NCBI GenBank assembly: GCA_900763685.1
Contig: CAAFLF010000040.1
Location: forward strand, 1 to 23,239
Direction: 5' to 3'
DNA length: 23,239 nt
DNA from: an uncultured Oscillospiraceae bacterium
GTDB taxonomy: Bacteria; Bacillota; Clostridia; Oscillospirales; Oscillospiraceae
The notes under the pieces were generated by a model. That model was not told the origin of the DNA, ran no database searches, and was given only the letters and a program-made list of their open reading frames with translations. The translations under genes and the position numbers were made by a program. The first letter of the stretch is position 1, and each line of letters opens with the position of its first letter. Of this stretch, positions 1-6,838 are shown piece after piece.

Positions 1-7
1 CCTCCTT
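1..7 (-). promoter_or_regulatory. Ribosome-binding site of a gene beyond the left edge
   Basis: Read on the minus strand, the first bases give AAGGAGG, a near-perfect Shine-Dalgarno sequence with no start codon left inside the window. The next minus-strand gene therefore starts just outside. Because the gene before it resembles a transposon-encoded small protein, the missing gene may be the site-specific recombinase of the element. That identity is inference. Confidence 0.5.
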
Positions 8-14
8 TTCTTTG

Positions 15-62
15 TCAAACCGTTCAGAGCATTGCGACACCACAATACCCCGAACGGTTTGA
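15..62. other. Inverted repeat between the TnpW-like gene and the next gene
   Basis: An 11-bp perfect stem (TCAAACCGTTC at 15-25 and its complement at 52-62) encloses 26 nt with a smaller ATTG/CAAT pairing inside. It sits just before the minus-strand ribosome-binding site at the left edge, so in an RNA it would form the leader of the next gene. It may be an attenuator or a recombinase-binding site. Confidence 0.45.
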
Positions 63-75
63 ATTGTCCAGCACT

Positions 76-258
76 TTACGCACACAGCTTTCCCTGCTGA
101 AAGTCCAGTTCCGCCAGGGCTTTCAGCTTATCCTCCACAGTTTCGCTGCCGTGCCGGGGAAACACGGAGATGACTCGAATCTCCCGCCCGCAGGCTGTCC
201 GCGTCCGCTCCACGGTGATATGATGATTGTCGATGGTGATATTGGCTTTTTGCTCCAT
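76..258 (-). CDS. Small TnpW-like transposon-encoded protein (60 aa)
   Basis: This is a 60-residue cytoplasmic protein with no membrane segment. The start at 258 is chosen because AAGGAG lies 5 nt upstream; a longer reading to 363 has no such site. The C-terminal half carries a VFPRHGSETVEDKL stretch that resembles the conserved ETxxDKL part of the small TnpW-type proteins next to site-specific recombinases in clostridial integrative elements. Those proteins have no established biochemical role that I know of. It lies downstream of a broken small gene on the same strand and upstream of a gene that begins outside the window, as expected for the recombinase end of such an element. The family name is a memory-based match; a generic unknown small protein is the alternative. 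Confidence 0.6.
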   Translation of the reverse strand: MEQKANITIDNHHITVERTRTACGREIRVISVFPRHGSETVEDKLKALAELDFQQGKLCA

Positions 259-392
259 AGGCTCTCCTTGTGTTATTTGGTTTATCGAGTTTGCCCACAC
301 GCCGCCTGTGGGGGCCTCTGCCGGAGGGGATGGGCAGTGGCCCGGTGCGAAAGAACGCCGCACAGGGCGACACGGGGCGAACGGACGGGTAT

Positions 393-585
393 TTACTGCC
401 CGTCCTCGTGGCTCAGATCATGGTGGGCCTTTATATGGTAGGCTTGTTCAAGAATGTGTTCTAGCAGGAAACGAATTCCGTCCGTTGCCTCCCGGTCCAG
501 TTCCTTTGCACGGGGATTCCGCAAAATCTGGCGGATATTCTTTGGCACTCATGCGGACGCAGGTCCGATGTGTCTGTTTGCTCAT
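393..585 (-). pseudogene. Small mobile-element gene broken by a one-base frameshift
   Basis: A strong GGAGGT ribosome-binding site (591-596) lies 5 nt before an ATG at 585. The frame opens as MSKQTHRTCVRMSAKEY, then becomes Pro/Gly/Ser-rich and stops after 43 codons. Moving to the +1 frame just after the KEY codons gives a natural helical, charged continuation that starts IRQILRNPRAKELDREATDG and ends DLSHEDGQ at 393. The span is 193 nt, one more than a multiple of three, so a single inserted base near 536 would explain it. The restored product would be 63 residues. It lies upstream of the TnpW-like gene and was probably cotranscribed with it. A GTG start at 551, in the second frame, is an alternative but has no visible ribosome-binding site. 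Confidence 0.55.
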
Positions 586-599
586 AAACTACCTCCAGA

Positions 600-640
600 C
601 CGCTTTCGGCAACATTGCCGAAAGCGGTTTTCTGTTTTTT
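600..640 (+). terminator. Perfect 13-bp hairpin followed by T-rich tract
   Basis: The stem CCGCTTTCGGCAA (600-612) pairs with 615-627 across a 2-nt gap and is followed by TTTTCTGTTTTTT. On the plus strand this is a textbook intrinsic terminator. On the minus strand it lies just upstream of the broken gene at 393-585. Confidence 0.65.
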
Positions 641-720
641 CAGATACCCCCTCACTACCCCTCCCGAAAAAACAGCGTGGTGAATACCCCGGAATCAAAA
701 ACTCCTGCAAAAGATTTAAG

Positions 721-778
721 GTCAAGGGTGTGCAATAGACACCCTCGCCGTCCAGTCAAGGGTGTCTTATTGACACCC
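721..778. repeat. Two tandem hairpins built on an 11-bp direct repeat
   Basis: GTCAAGGGTGT occurs at 721-731 and 755-765. Each copy seeds a hairpin: AGGGTGT/ACACCCT at 725-745 and GGGTGTC/GACACCC at 760-778. The two units are 34 bp apart. The function is unknown; a doubled regulator-binding site or an element-specific structure are possible. Confidence 0.55.
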
Positions 779-790
779 AAAGCGAGAAAA

Positions 791-827
791 ATCGGCAGAC
801 AGGCTCTTGTAAAGTCTGTCTGCCGAT
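791..827. other. Perfect 12-bp stem hairpin
   Basis: ATCGGCAGACAG (791-802) pairs exactly with 816-827 across a 13-nt loop. No T-tract follows on either strand, so it is not a standard terminator. It sits 38 nt before the small membrane-protein gene and could be part of its leader. Confidence 0.5.
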
Positions 828-864
828 GGTAACATACCGCAAATCGAAGAAGGAGGCATGGAAC

Positions 865-1101
865 ATGATGCCTGCTGTTTTATCGCTGGGGCTGGCGCTG
901 CTGGGAGGAATCATCTGTCTGGCGCAGACGCTGCGGCTGTCCGTACCGCTGCTGTATGGAGCATTGGTCATCACAGTATTCCGCCCGTGGTATCTGGCCC
1001 ATACCGCTCTGGCGGACGGGATTTTCCTTGTGCTGGTGGGGCTTGCGGCACTTTCCTGGGTGGTGACGCTGATTCGTGTAGTGCGGGAGATGATCTGGTA
1101 A
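865..1101 (+). CDS. Small integral membrane protein of the mobile region (78 aa)
   Basis: I do not recognise a named family. The start at 865 is chosen because AGGAGG (851-856) lies 8 nt upstream; a longer reading from 826 has no such site and its extra part is hydrophilic. The protein is almost wholly hydrophobic, with probable membrane segments at about residues 3-20, 25-40 and 48-68, and a short basic/acidic C-terminus ending RVVREMIW. It is followed at once by a perfect hairpin terminator. Small membrane proteins of this kind are common cargo in clostridial conjugative elements, but a conjugation role cannot be shown here. Confidence 0.6.
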   Translation: MMPAVLSLGLALLGGIICLAQTLRLSVPLLYGALVITVFRPWYLAHTALADGIFLVLVGLAALSWVVTLIRVVREMIW

Positions 1102-1137
1102 GTAAGGTTTGACAAAATTGTCAAACCTTACTTTTAG
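1101..1137 (+). terminator. 15-bp perfect hairpin terminator after the small membrane gene
   Basis: AGTAAGGTTTGACAA (1101-1115) pairs with 1118-1132 and is followed by TTT. The stem begins at the stop codon of the gene before it. It also carries the GACAA..TTGTC palindrome that recurs twice downstream. Confidence 0.6.
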
Positions 1138-1220
1138 ACAACTTTGTCAAAAAGTCTGACCGGGTTCAGTGAATTCACCGAACCCGGTTTTCAGCGTCTA
1201 CCGCTTTTGACAAGATTGTC
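1111..1220. repeat. Three GACAA-N-TTGTC palindromes
   Basis: The same short palindrome occurs at 1111-1122 (GACAA-AA-TTGTC), 1137-1149 (GACAAA-C-TTTGTC) and 1209-1220 (GACAA-GA-TTGTC). The third is itself inside a larger imperfect CGCTT...AAGCG hairpin. Related TTTGTCAAA and TTGACAAAG runs are not seen in the GC-rich chromosome part. It may be an iterated operator or recombination site. Confidence 0.45.
1160..1194. terminator. Hairpin with terminator-like tail
   Basis: ACCGGGTTC (1160-1168) pairs with GAACCCGGT (1181-1189), and the interior GTGAATTCAC is itself palindromic with one mismatch between the two. TTTTC follows. It may be a second terminator or part of a structured DNA site. Confidence 0.45.
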
Positions 1221-1247
1221 TGAAGCGCTTTAGAGCGGTCCACTGTG

Positions 1248-1284
1248 ATCGGGTTCGGCCATATTGCCAAACCCGATTTTATAT
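1248..1284. other. Imperfect hairpin (ATCGGGTT/AACCCGAT)
   Basis: The 8-bp outer stem (1248-1255 with 1270-1277) and an inner GGC/GCC are separated by one mismatch, followed by TTTAT. This is the last of a run of hairpins between 1101 and 1284 that leaves almost no unstructured sequence. Confidence 0.4.
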
Positions 1285-1338
1285 GCTACTTTCCGGCAAT
1301 GCTGCCGAGAAGTTTCCGCCCGCGGGCGGCATGGGGGA

Positions 1339-1387
1339 CTGGGGTCTACCCCAGCAAGCGCGTTTGTCATACAAACGCTATGCTTGC
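1339..1387. other. Nested inverted repeats, possible oriT
   Basis: CTGGGG-TCTA-CCCCAG (1339-1354) abuts a 14-bp stem made of GCAAGC (1354-1359) with GCTTGC (1382-1387) and GCGTTTGT (1360-1367) with ACAAACGC (1371-1378), with a 3-nt bulge and a 3-nt loop. Such palindromes close to a non-coding stretch are typical of transfer origins of mobilisable elements, but no relaxase or MobC gene is visible in the window. No coding sequence is seen from 1285 to 1770; apart from these structures and the sigma promoter candidate I see nothing else there. Confidence 0.35.
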
Positions 1388-1701
1388 AACTGCGCCGCCT
1401 ATGGCGGCAGGGGCTATGTGGTGCTGGGGCCCCCTTATTTACGCTACTGAGTTTCTATGAACAGTAATCCTTGTTCTACCCCAACATCTGCGTCTGCTCG
1501 GGTTAATAAACAACCGATTTATTGGAAAGCAGTTGCCGTGCTTGCCGCTAACGCACTCCCCCGGGCCCCCGCGAAAAACGAAGGCAGCGCTTGTTATCTC
1601 GCTACTTTATTATAGGTTGCGAAGCGCCGTCTTATGGCTTATTATGTTTCAAGTTAAACCCGCAAATTTGAACGAGGTTCATGATTGAATTGTGCCAAAT
1701 A

Positions 1702-1734
1702 TGCAACCTTTTTCAATTTTTCCTGAGTAGATAA
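1702..1734 (+). promoter_or_regulatory. Candidate ECF-type promoter of the sigma operon
   Basis: TGCAACC at 1702-1708 followed by a T-rich spacer resembles the -35 element (AAC core) of ECF sigma promoters. GAGTAGATAA at 1725-1734 would be the weak -10. It lies 37 nt before the sigma start, which would fit autoregulation. The -10 does not contain the usual CGT. Confidence 0.35.
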
Positions 1735-1770
1735 GTGAAGGGCCCTTTTAATGTGCAAGGAGGTGTATGA

Positions 1771-2328
1771 GTGGACGACAAAAGTATCGTAGACCTGTAC
1801 TGGGCACGATCAGAAAACGCAATCCATGAAACATCCATCAAGTATGGAAAATACTGCTATGCGATTGCTTTTAACATTCTCAATGATTCGGAAGATGCTG
1901 CGGAAATGCTCAATGATACATATATGGGGGCATGGAACAGTATGCCGCCCAATCGCCCGGCCATTCTTTCTACTTTCCTTGGGAAAATTACACGGCGCGT
2001 TTCGATTAACAGGTGGAATGAGCAGCACGCACAGAAACGCGGAAATGGCGAGATGCCGCTGGCGTTAGAAGAGCTATCTGATGCGGTGACTGCAAGTGAT
2101 TCCATTAGTGAAAAAATTGCCATTCAAGAGCTATCGGCATCAATCAATCAATTCTTATCTACTTTACCAGTTGCGGAGCGCGATATGTTTGTTTGTCGAT
2201 ATTGGTTTTTAACACCCATTAAAGAGATCAGTACCCAATTTGAGTGTAGTCTCAGCAAAGTAAAGTCTACACTATTCCGTACACGACAAAAGCTAAAAAA
2301 TCACTTAGAAAAGGAGGGGTTCCTTTGA
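1771..2328 (+). CDS. ECF-type RNA polymerase sigma factor (185 aa)
   Basis: A sigma-70 family factor that would direct RNA polymerase to a small set of promoters in response to an envelope signal. Residues about 25-63 match region 2 (YGKYCYAIAF, then an acidic DSEDAAEMLNDTY helix), and about 131-183 match the region 4 helix-turn-helix (LPVAERDMFVCRYW, then a SLSKVKSTLFRTRQKLK recognition part). Length is normal for ECF factors. The start is GTG at 1771, set by AAGGAGG 7 nt upstream. The stop overlaps the TTG start of the next gene, so the two are translationally coupled, the usual arrangement for a sigma factor and its anti-sigma factor. Base composition is lower in GC than the chromosome to the right, which suggests transfer. 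The target regulon is not visible. Confidence 0.85.
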   Translation: MDDKSIVDLYWARSENAIHETSIKYGKYCYAIAFNILNDSEDAAEMLNDTYMGAWNSMPPNRPAILSTFLGKITRRVSINRWNEQHAQKRGNGEMPLALEELSDAVTASDSISEKIAIQELSASINQFLSTLPVAERDMFVCRYWFLTPIKEISTQFECSLSKVKSTLFRTRQKLKNHLEKEGFL

Positions 2329-3719
2329 ACAGCAAAATGCTTCTTGATGCGCTGGGTGATATTAGTGATGAGTACGTTATGGGCGCGCAGAAGTACCTTA
2401 CCAATGATGTTCTTAAAATCACAAACAGCAAAGCTCATCAGAGAACCGTACCCCAAAAACTCCTTATCCTTGCGGCTACCATTGCGGCTGTGATGTCTTT
2501 GCTCGTGACTGCTATGGCTGTCAATGAAGATTTTAGGGAAAAGGTCTTTGAATTCTTTCATATTTCAACCTCTGAAAATGTCCCGAACGGAGGTGACCTT
2601 GCTACGAGCGGACTGGACACAGTGATTGGCGAGCGTGTTTCCGCAAGATACTTGGACTTTGCGGAGGACATGGAATTTGCAGGCAACGGGATTTTGTATC
2701 AACGCGAATGCGATGCCAACGGAAATTTGGAAAATGTTTTGTTTTATGAGATCGGAAAAGACGGACTATCCGCTTTGAAAACGAGTAGCGTGCAATTTGA
2801 ACTGAAAGATGACGAACTTGCCGGAAATGGACGCATTTTCTGGTGCAAATCTGAAAATGGTGCCATGGCGATAGGAAATGGGCAGATGCTCGACGGTCAA
2901 AGGTCGTGGAATGTTTCGACGATTTCGGGACAGCCGGATAAGGCTTTGTTTTCAGTTTATGGCGGCATCTTAAGCAAATTTGACTTTTCCGTTTTCCTTT
3001 TAGACCTGCCAACCGGGACACTGCACAGATTGAACATTCCAACGCTCTACCATGTTCAAGAAATCCAGCTCACATCGAATCTGAACTATGCGTTGATTTG
3101 GGGACAAACAGCCGACAGCCAGCAGAGCCAACCGTATGTATGCAATTTGCAGTCTGGCGAGATGTTCCCATTGATTCCGATGGCAAATGCCAATAGCCGT
3201 GACTTTGCTACACATTTGGTGGACGATGATACCGTAATTCTAACGATGCAAAAAGAAAACTGCTTTTCTGCTTGGAGTTGCGATGTCAAAACCGGGAGTG
3301 TAACGGAGACTGCAAATAACCTTTCCATCAGAACACAAGATGGCAAAACAGCTGGGCTCGTAGATGTAGGTACTCGCTATGCGCTTTGGGTGAACGCAGA
3401 TCAAAGTGTTGCGGTACTCGATCTGAAAACCGGGTATCAATCCTCTGCTATTGCTGGTTTCTCTTTTGATGGAAGAGCGATAATGCTCCCCAATATCTCT
3501 GGCACAAGTATTTGCTACTATATTCCTACACAGGATCAAGATACTCTCGCAGTTAAAACTCTGGGCGTAATGAATTTTGAAAAAGCGCAGTTCTCTGTTT
3601 TTGACCGCAGTGGATTTGATAAAAACAAGGAGTGGCGATTAGGCTGGCTCAATGAAAATCAGGTGTGTATATCCGCCGTTGGAGATTCCGACAGTCTCTT
3701 TATCTACACATTTTCCTGA
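2325..3719 (+). CDS. Membrane-anchored probable anti-sigma factor with large outer domain (464 aa)
   Basis: The start is TTG at 2325, inside a TTGA overlap with the sigma stop, with an AGGAGG site 7 nt upstream; an ATG at 2337 is the alternative. Residues 1-44 are cytoplasmic and open with an LLDALGDISDEYV helix seen in clostridial proteins coded after ECF sigma factors. One membrane segment spans about 45-66. The remaining roughly 400 residues lie outside the cell and contain repeated strand-rich blocks (for example CDVKTGSV, VAVLDLKTGYQSSAIAG) that look like a beta-propeller. The likely job is to hold the sigma factor and release it when the outer domain senses something. No zinc-binding HxxxCxxC motif is seen, so it is not a ZAS-type anti-sigma factor. 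The role rests on position and topology. Confidence 0.65.
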   Translation: MNSKMLLDALGDISDEYVMGAQKYLTNDVLKITNSKAHQRTVPQKLLILAATIAAVMSLLVTAMAVNEDFREKVFEFFHISTSENVPNGGDLATSGLDTVIGERVSARYLDFAEDMEFAGNGILYQRECDANGNLENVLFYEIGKDGLSALKTSSVQFELKDDELAGNGRIFWCKSENGAMAIGNGQMLDGQRSWNVSTISGQPDKALFSVYGGILSKFDFSVFLLDLPTGTLHRLNIPTLYHVQEIQLTSNLNYALIWGQTADSQQSQPYVCNLQSGEMFPLIPMANANSRDFATHLVDDDTVILTMQKENCFSAWSCDVKTGSVTETANNLSIRTQDGKTAGLVDVGTRYALWVNADQSVAVLDLKTGYQSSAIAGFSFDGRAIMLPNISGTSICYYIPTQDQDTLAVKTLGVMNFEKAQFSVFDRSGFDKNKEWRLGWLNENQVCISAVGDSDSLFIYTFS

Positions 3720-3743
3720 ACTGAAATTTGGGAGGTACATCGT

Positions 3744-3905
3744 ATGCAAAAAGCAGAGGATGCTTCGGTCGTATGGTTAAATTCCGACGTGCAAATTGCA
3801 TCATTTCATTACGAGGATGGTTATAAGCAACTGAATTTTTCCAATCAAGTTTTCTTTATGTCATTCTTACAGTCCCTAATGGAAAGCGGCTACCGATTTA
3901 TGTAG
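3744..3905 (+). CDS. Unknown small protein in the sigma cassette (53 aa)
   Basis: A short gene with a GGGAGGT site 7 nt before its ATG, starting 24 nt after the anti-sigma gene. The product begins MQKAEDASVVWLNSDVQIAS and ends ESGYRFM. It has no signal peptide or membrane segment, is rich in aromatic residues, and belongs to no family I recognise. The good ribosome-binding site, position in the run of genes and matching base composition support a real gene. It could be the remaining start of a longer protein, since its stop is followed by 33 nt before the next gene. Confidence 0.5.
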   Translation: MQKAEDASVVWLNSDVQIASFHYEDGYKQLNFSNQVFFMSFLQSLMESGYRFM

Positions 3906-3938
3906 TCAACACTATTTCAATAAGAACGGAGAATTTCC

Positions 3939-4577
3939 ATGAAAAAGAAATATATTGCGGTTCTTTTGTGTGCGTTATTGTTTTGTGGACTTATAGGGTG
4001 CGCCTCAACGGAACCCACACAGAATTCCACCGATGGGTCGGCCTCTCTTTTACAGGAGGCAACCAACTGGTTTGAAAGTCAGACTTCTAAATATGAAATC
4101 CTTTCTGCTGAAGCTGTCAATGATAGTGCCATTTTCTTAACTGGCACAAAGAACCCTGACACAGATGAATACCAATTATTGCAGGTGTTCATTGTGGACA
4201 GAACAGATAACTCTTTTGAGGTTAGTGCCTGGAAGGCTGCCGAGCGAGGTCTGGCTGCTGGATTTTCTGTTCATGTTCTCGCAACTGACAGTTTGACTGT
4301 TGTGTTCGGAGATACCTTTGACAGTATTTTCGATTTCATCAATGACAAGCGAATTGATGTTACATTTACGGAAGCTCGTATCGTGTTTGCGGACGGAGAA
4401 TCTGAAACACGATCCATCACAGGAAATACCCCTTATGTCTTTGCTCTTAATGGAGTGCGGGCTGTAAAAGATGTTGAGTTTATTAGTGATGATCTGGCTG
4501 TCAAGTATTCTGATTTCTTTAGTGAGGATTTGATGGAGGCATCTGAAACGCTGGATACTGCTGACCTGTTTAACTAA
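3939..4577 (+). CDS. Predicted lipoprotein, unknown function (212 aa)
   Basis: Residues 1-20 form a signal peptide with a lipobox LIGC, so Cys21 would be lipidated and the protein anchored to the outer face of the membrane. The mature part starts with a Ser/Thr/Asn linker and continues as a mixed alpha/beta domain of about 170 residues with no enzyme motif that I recognise. It is the last gene of the sigma cassette and is followed by a strong terminator. A role as an accessory to the sensor, or as a target of the sigma factor, is plausible but not shown. The start is set by a GGAG site about 9 nt upstream. Confidence 0.7.
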   Translation: MKKKYIAVLLCALLFCGLIGCASTEPTQNSTDGSASLLQEATNWFESQTSKYEILSAEAVNDSAIFLTGTKNPDTDEYQLLQVFIVDRTDNSFEVSAWKAAERGLAAGFSVHVLATDSLTVVFGDTFDSIFDFINDKRIDVTFTEARIVFADGESETRSITGNTPYVFALNGVRAVKDVEFISDDLAVKYSDFFSEDLMEASETLDTADLFN

Positions 4578-4668
4578 AGGCCAAATAATTCTGCGGGAAC
4601 AAGGTCACAATGTGCTACAGTTCTCAAAAGTTTTCAGTATAAAACTTTCCTTTCGTAATACGAACAAC

Positions 4669-4708
4669 GGTGCGGCTGCCAGTTTTCTGGCAGCCGCACC
4701 GTATGTTC
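4669..4708 (+). terminator. 14-bp perfect hairpin after the sigma cassette
   Basis: GGTGCGGCTGCCAG (4669-4682) pairs exactly with 4687-4700 across a TTTT loop. The tail is only weakly T-rich. It closes the low-GC cassette; the chromosome-like composition begins about 50 nt later. Confidence 0.65.
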
Positions 4709-4782
4709 TGAACGGTTTTAGATATTGTCCTTATTCGTGGTAGTCTTTCCCTCCGGGGGCGTTCTTTTTGGGTTTTTGGGCC

Positions 4783-5772
4783 TCAGCCCCGCTTCTGGAC
4801 CCGGATATCCTCCCCAAAGAAGGGCAGGATCTCGTACTCGCCCTCCACCCGGGAGGCGATCTGGGGGGAGTAGCGGCCGGCGATCTGGTCCGGGGTCAGG
4901 TTGGTGGAGATGATGGTGGAGCGCCGCTCCAGGAGGCGGGTGTTGACGATCTGGTAGAGGGCGCTGACCACGAAGCTGGTGGTCATCTCGGTCCCCAGGT
5001 CGTCCAGGATCAGGAGGTCGCAGCCTAAGATCCGCTCCACGCCGCTCTCCCGTTCCTCCTCCCGGCCGAACTTCTCCGCCTCGAAGCAGGAGAAGACGTG
5101 GCCCGCGGTGTCATAGACCACGGAGAAGCCGCCGTCGCTGACCTCCCGGGCGATGGCGGCGGAGAGGTGGGTCTTGCCGAGGCCCGGCGGGCCGAAGAGC
5201 AGGAGGTTGGCGCTCTTGCCGGGGGCGAAATTGTCCGCGAAGCGGCGGCAGACCCGTTTCGTCCGGTCCATGTTCTCCCGGTCGGAGATGCCGGTCTCCG
5301 GCCGCTCGGCGTCGGAGTACCAGTCCAGGGAAAAGCTCTCAAAGCTCTGGCTGCCCAGGTCCAGCAGGCGGGAGAGCTCCTTCTTCTGCTCCCGGGCGTA
5401 GTACTCCCGCAGGCAGCGGCAGACCTCGCCGTTTTTCCGGTAGCCCCGGTCCTCGCAGAGGGGGCAGAGGGGCTTTTCCTCCAGGGCGTCCTCGGGGAGG
5501 CCCATGGCGCGGAGGAGACCGGAGCGCTCAGCCTGCAGGTTCAGGTTCTCGTCCCGCAGGACCTCAATGGCCCCGGAGGGGTCCGTGCCCCGGACCAGGG
5601 CGGAGCGGATGATCTTGGCCATGGTGGCCTTCAACTCCCGGTCAATGTCCCGGAGCCGGGGCTGGCGGAGGAAGATGGCCTCCCGGCGGCGGGCCATCTC
5701 CTCCTCGTGGCGGGAGCGGTCCTCCTCATATTTCGCCTGCGCCCGGCGCAGGAGCTTGCCGTCGTATGCCAT
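4783..5772 (-). CDS. dnaC: DnaC/DnaI-type helicase loader ATPase (329 aa)
   Basis: An AAA+ protein that loads the replicative helicase onto DNA at origins and restarted forks. Walker A is GPPGLGKT at 194-201, Walker B LLILDDLG at 253-260, and STN at 289-291 fits sensor 1. The N-terminal half has a charged helical region and a four-cysteine cluster (C103, C106, C118, C120) like the zinc-binding N-domain of Bacillus DnaI, the part that contacts the helicase. Length is close to DnaI. Its ATG follows the dnaD stop by 3 nt, with an AGGGAGGA site inside the end of dnaD, so both are made together. IstB-type transposition ATPases share this fold, but the cysteine cluster and the dnaD partner favour the replication role. 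Confidence 0.88.
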   Translation of the reverse strand: MAYDGKLLRRAQAKYEEDRSRHEEEMARRREAIFLRQPRLRDIDRELKATMAKIIRSALVRGTDPSGAIEVLRDENLNLQAERSGLLRAMGLPEDALEEKPLCPLCEDRGYRKNGEVCRCLREYYAREQKKELSRLLDLGSQSFESFSLDWYSDAERPETGISDRENMDRTKRVCRRFADNFAPGKSANLLLFGPPGLGKTHLSAAIAREVSDGGFSVVYDTAGHVFSCFEAEKFGREEERESGVERILGCDLLILDDLGTEMTTSFVVSALYQIVNTRLLERRSTIISTNLTPDQIAGRYSPQIASRVEGEYEILPFFGEDIRVQKRG

Positions 5773-5775
5773 GCG

Positions 5776-6708
5776 TCATTCCTCCCTGTCCCGCCGGCGG
5801 ATGTACTGCCGGAGCTTGGTGAGATCCTCCCGCTGCCGCTCCGGCGGGGGCGGCGTCTGCTCCCGGGGCTTTGCCGGGCGGTCGCCGGTCTCCACCTGGG
5901 CGGGGCTGTGGAGCCCGGCCTGGTGCCACTTTTTCAGGATGCCGTTGCAGTACGCCCAGCGGAACTCGCCGCAGCGCAGCACGGTCTTGTCGTAGGCGAT
6001 GGCCACCGTCTCCGGCGGGAAGCCCATGTCCTGCCAGGCGGCGAGGTACTTCTCCTCCGACGGGGCGGGCAGCCGCTCCGGCAGGTTCAGCGCCCGCATG
6101 TAGCCGGGGAAGGCCCCCTGCCGCTGGGCGTACTTGCGGAGGTAGGCGTCCACGGCCTCCTGGCTGTCGATGCCGAGGCGGGACCAGGCGTAGCCCTCCC
6201 GCTCGATCTGCCGCATCCCGGGGCGCTTGCCGCCGGGGCGCCGCTCAGCCCGCTCCATGCAGTGGCAGACCAGCTGGTAGACCACGTTCGCGGGCAGCCC
6301 TAAGTAATCGCAAAGCCCCAGGAGGGACGCGGCGTCCGGCGTCGCCAGCTTCTTGCCCATCCGCTGCTCCACGGCGGCGAGAAGGGAGCGGAACTCCCCG
6401 CTGGTCTCCAGTTTCTCCGCCACGTCCGTGCCGCTGTAGGCCGGACGCTCCGCGGGCAGGGGCGGCTCCGCCTCCGGTTCCGGGGCCAGGAGCTTCATCT
6501 CCTGCAGGGCGGCCTCGGCCCGCTCGATCCGCTCCCGGTCCCAGCGGAGCTCCCCCGCGAGGGCCCGGGGCGCGGTGCCCCCGTGGCGGCGGAGGAGGGC
6601 CAGATACAGGAGGGCCGCGTCGCCGTCGCCGGAGGAGAGCAGGGTCCGCAGCGCCGAGGCCGTCACCGTGACGCCCTCGTCCCCCGGCCGGATCAGCCGG
6701 TCCGCCAT
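5776..6708 (-). CDS. dnaD: DnaD-domain replication initiation protein (310 aa)
   Basis: A primosome protein that remodels DNA at the origin and works with DnaB/DnaI in helicase loading. The N-terminal part (about 10-75) fits a winged-helix domain. Residues about 105-175 match a DnaD domain, and a second copy seems to cover about 180-260, where YAWSRLGIDSQEAVDAYL resembles the second domain. The C-terminus is Pro-rich and basic, suited to DNA binding. It is the first gene of a two-gene operon with the helicase loader, with a good promoter about 50 nt upstream. An AGGGAGGG site precedes the ATG. DnaB-type initiation proteins share this architecture and cannot be excluded. Confidence 0.8.
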   Translation of the reverse strand: MADRLIRPGDEGVTVTASALRTLLSSGDGDAALLYLALLRRHGGTAPRALAGELRWDRERIERAEAALQEMKLLAPEPEAEPPLPAERPAYSGTDVAEKLETSGEFRSLLAAVEQRMGKKLATPDAASLLGLCDYLGLPANVVYQLVCHCMERAERRPGGKRPGMRQIEREGYAWSRLGIDSQEAVDAYLRKYAQRQGAFPGYMRALNLPERLPAPSEEKYLAAWQDMGFPPETVAIAYDKTVLRCGEFRWAYCNGILKKWHQAGLHSPAQVETGDRPAKPREQTPPPPERQREDLTKLRQYIRRRDREE

Positions 6709-6758
6709 ACGCGCTCCCTCCCTTCGCCCCCCATGGGGGAAATTTTCTTCGGTCTTTT

Positions 6759-6787
6759 ATTCTACACGAATCCCCCCAAAAGGACAA
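6759..6787 (-). promoter_or_regulatory. Sigma-A promoter of dnaD-dnaC
   Basis: On the minus strand TTGTCC (-35, at 6787-6782) and TAGAAT (-10, at 6764-6759) are separated by exactly 17 nt. Transcription would start near 6752, about 45 nt before the dnaD ATG. Confidence 0.6.
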
Positions 6788-6838
6788 GGGGGAAATGTTC
6801 GCGGTCGAGCGTTGCCGGAAACCGCCCGCGGCGCTTCC

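Noticed and set aside
5098..6303. Long plus-strand open frame of 401 codons opposite dnaC/dnaD
   Set aside because: It is Leu/Ala/Gly/Val-rich with no family motif, has no ribosome-binding site, and is antisense to two well-supported genes; high GC removes stop codons.
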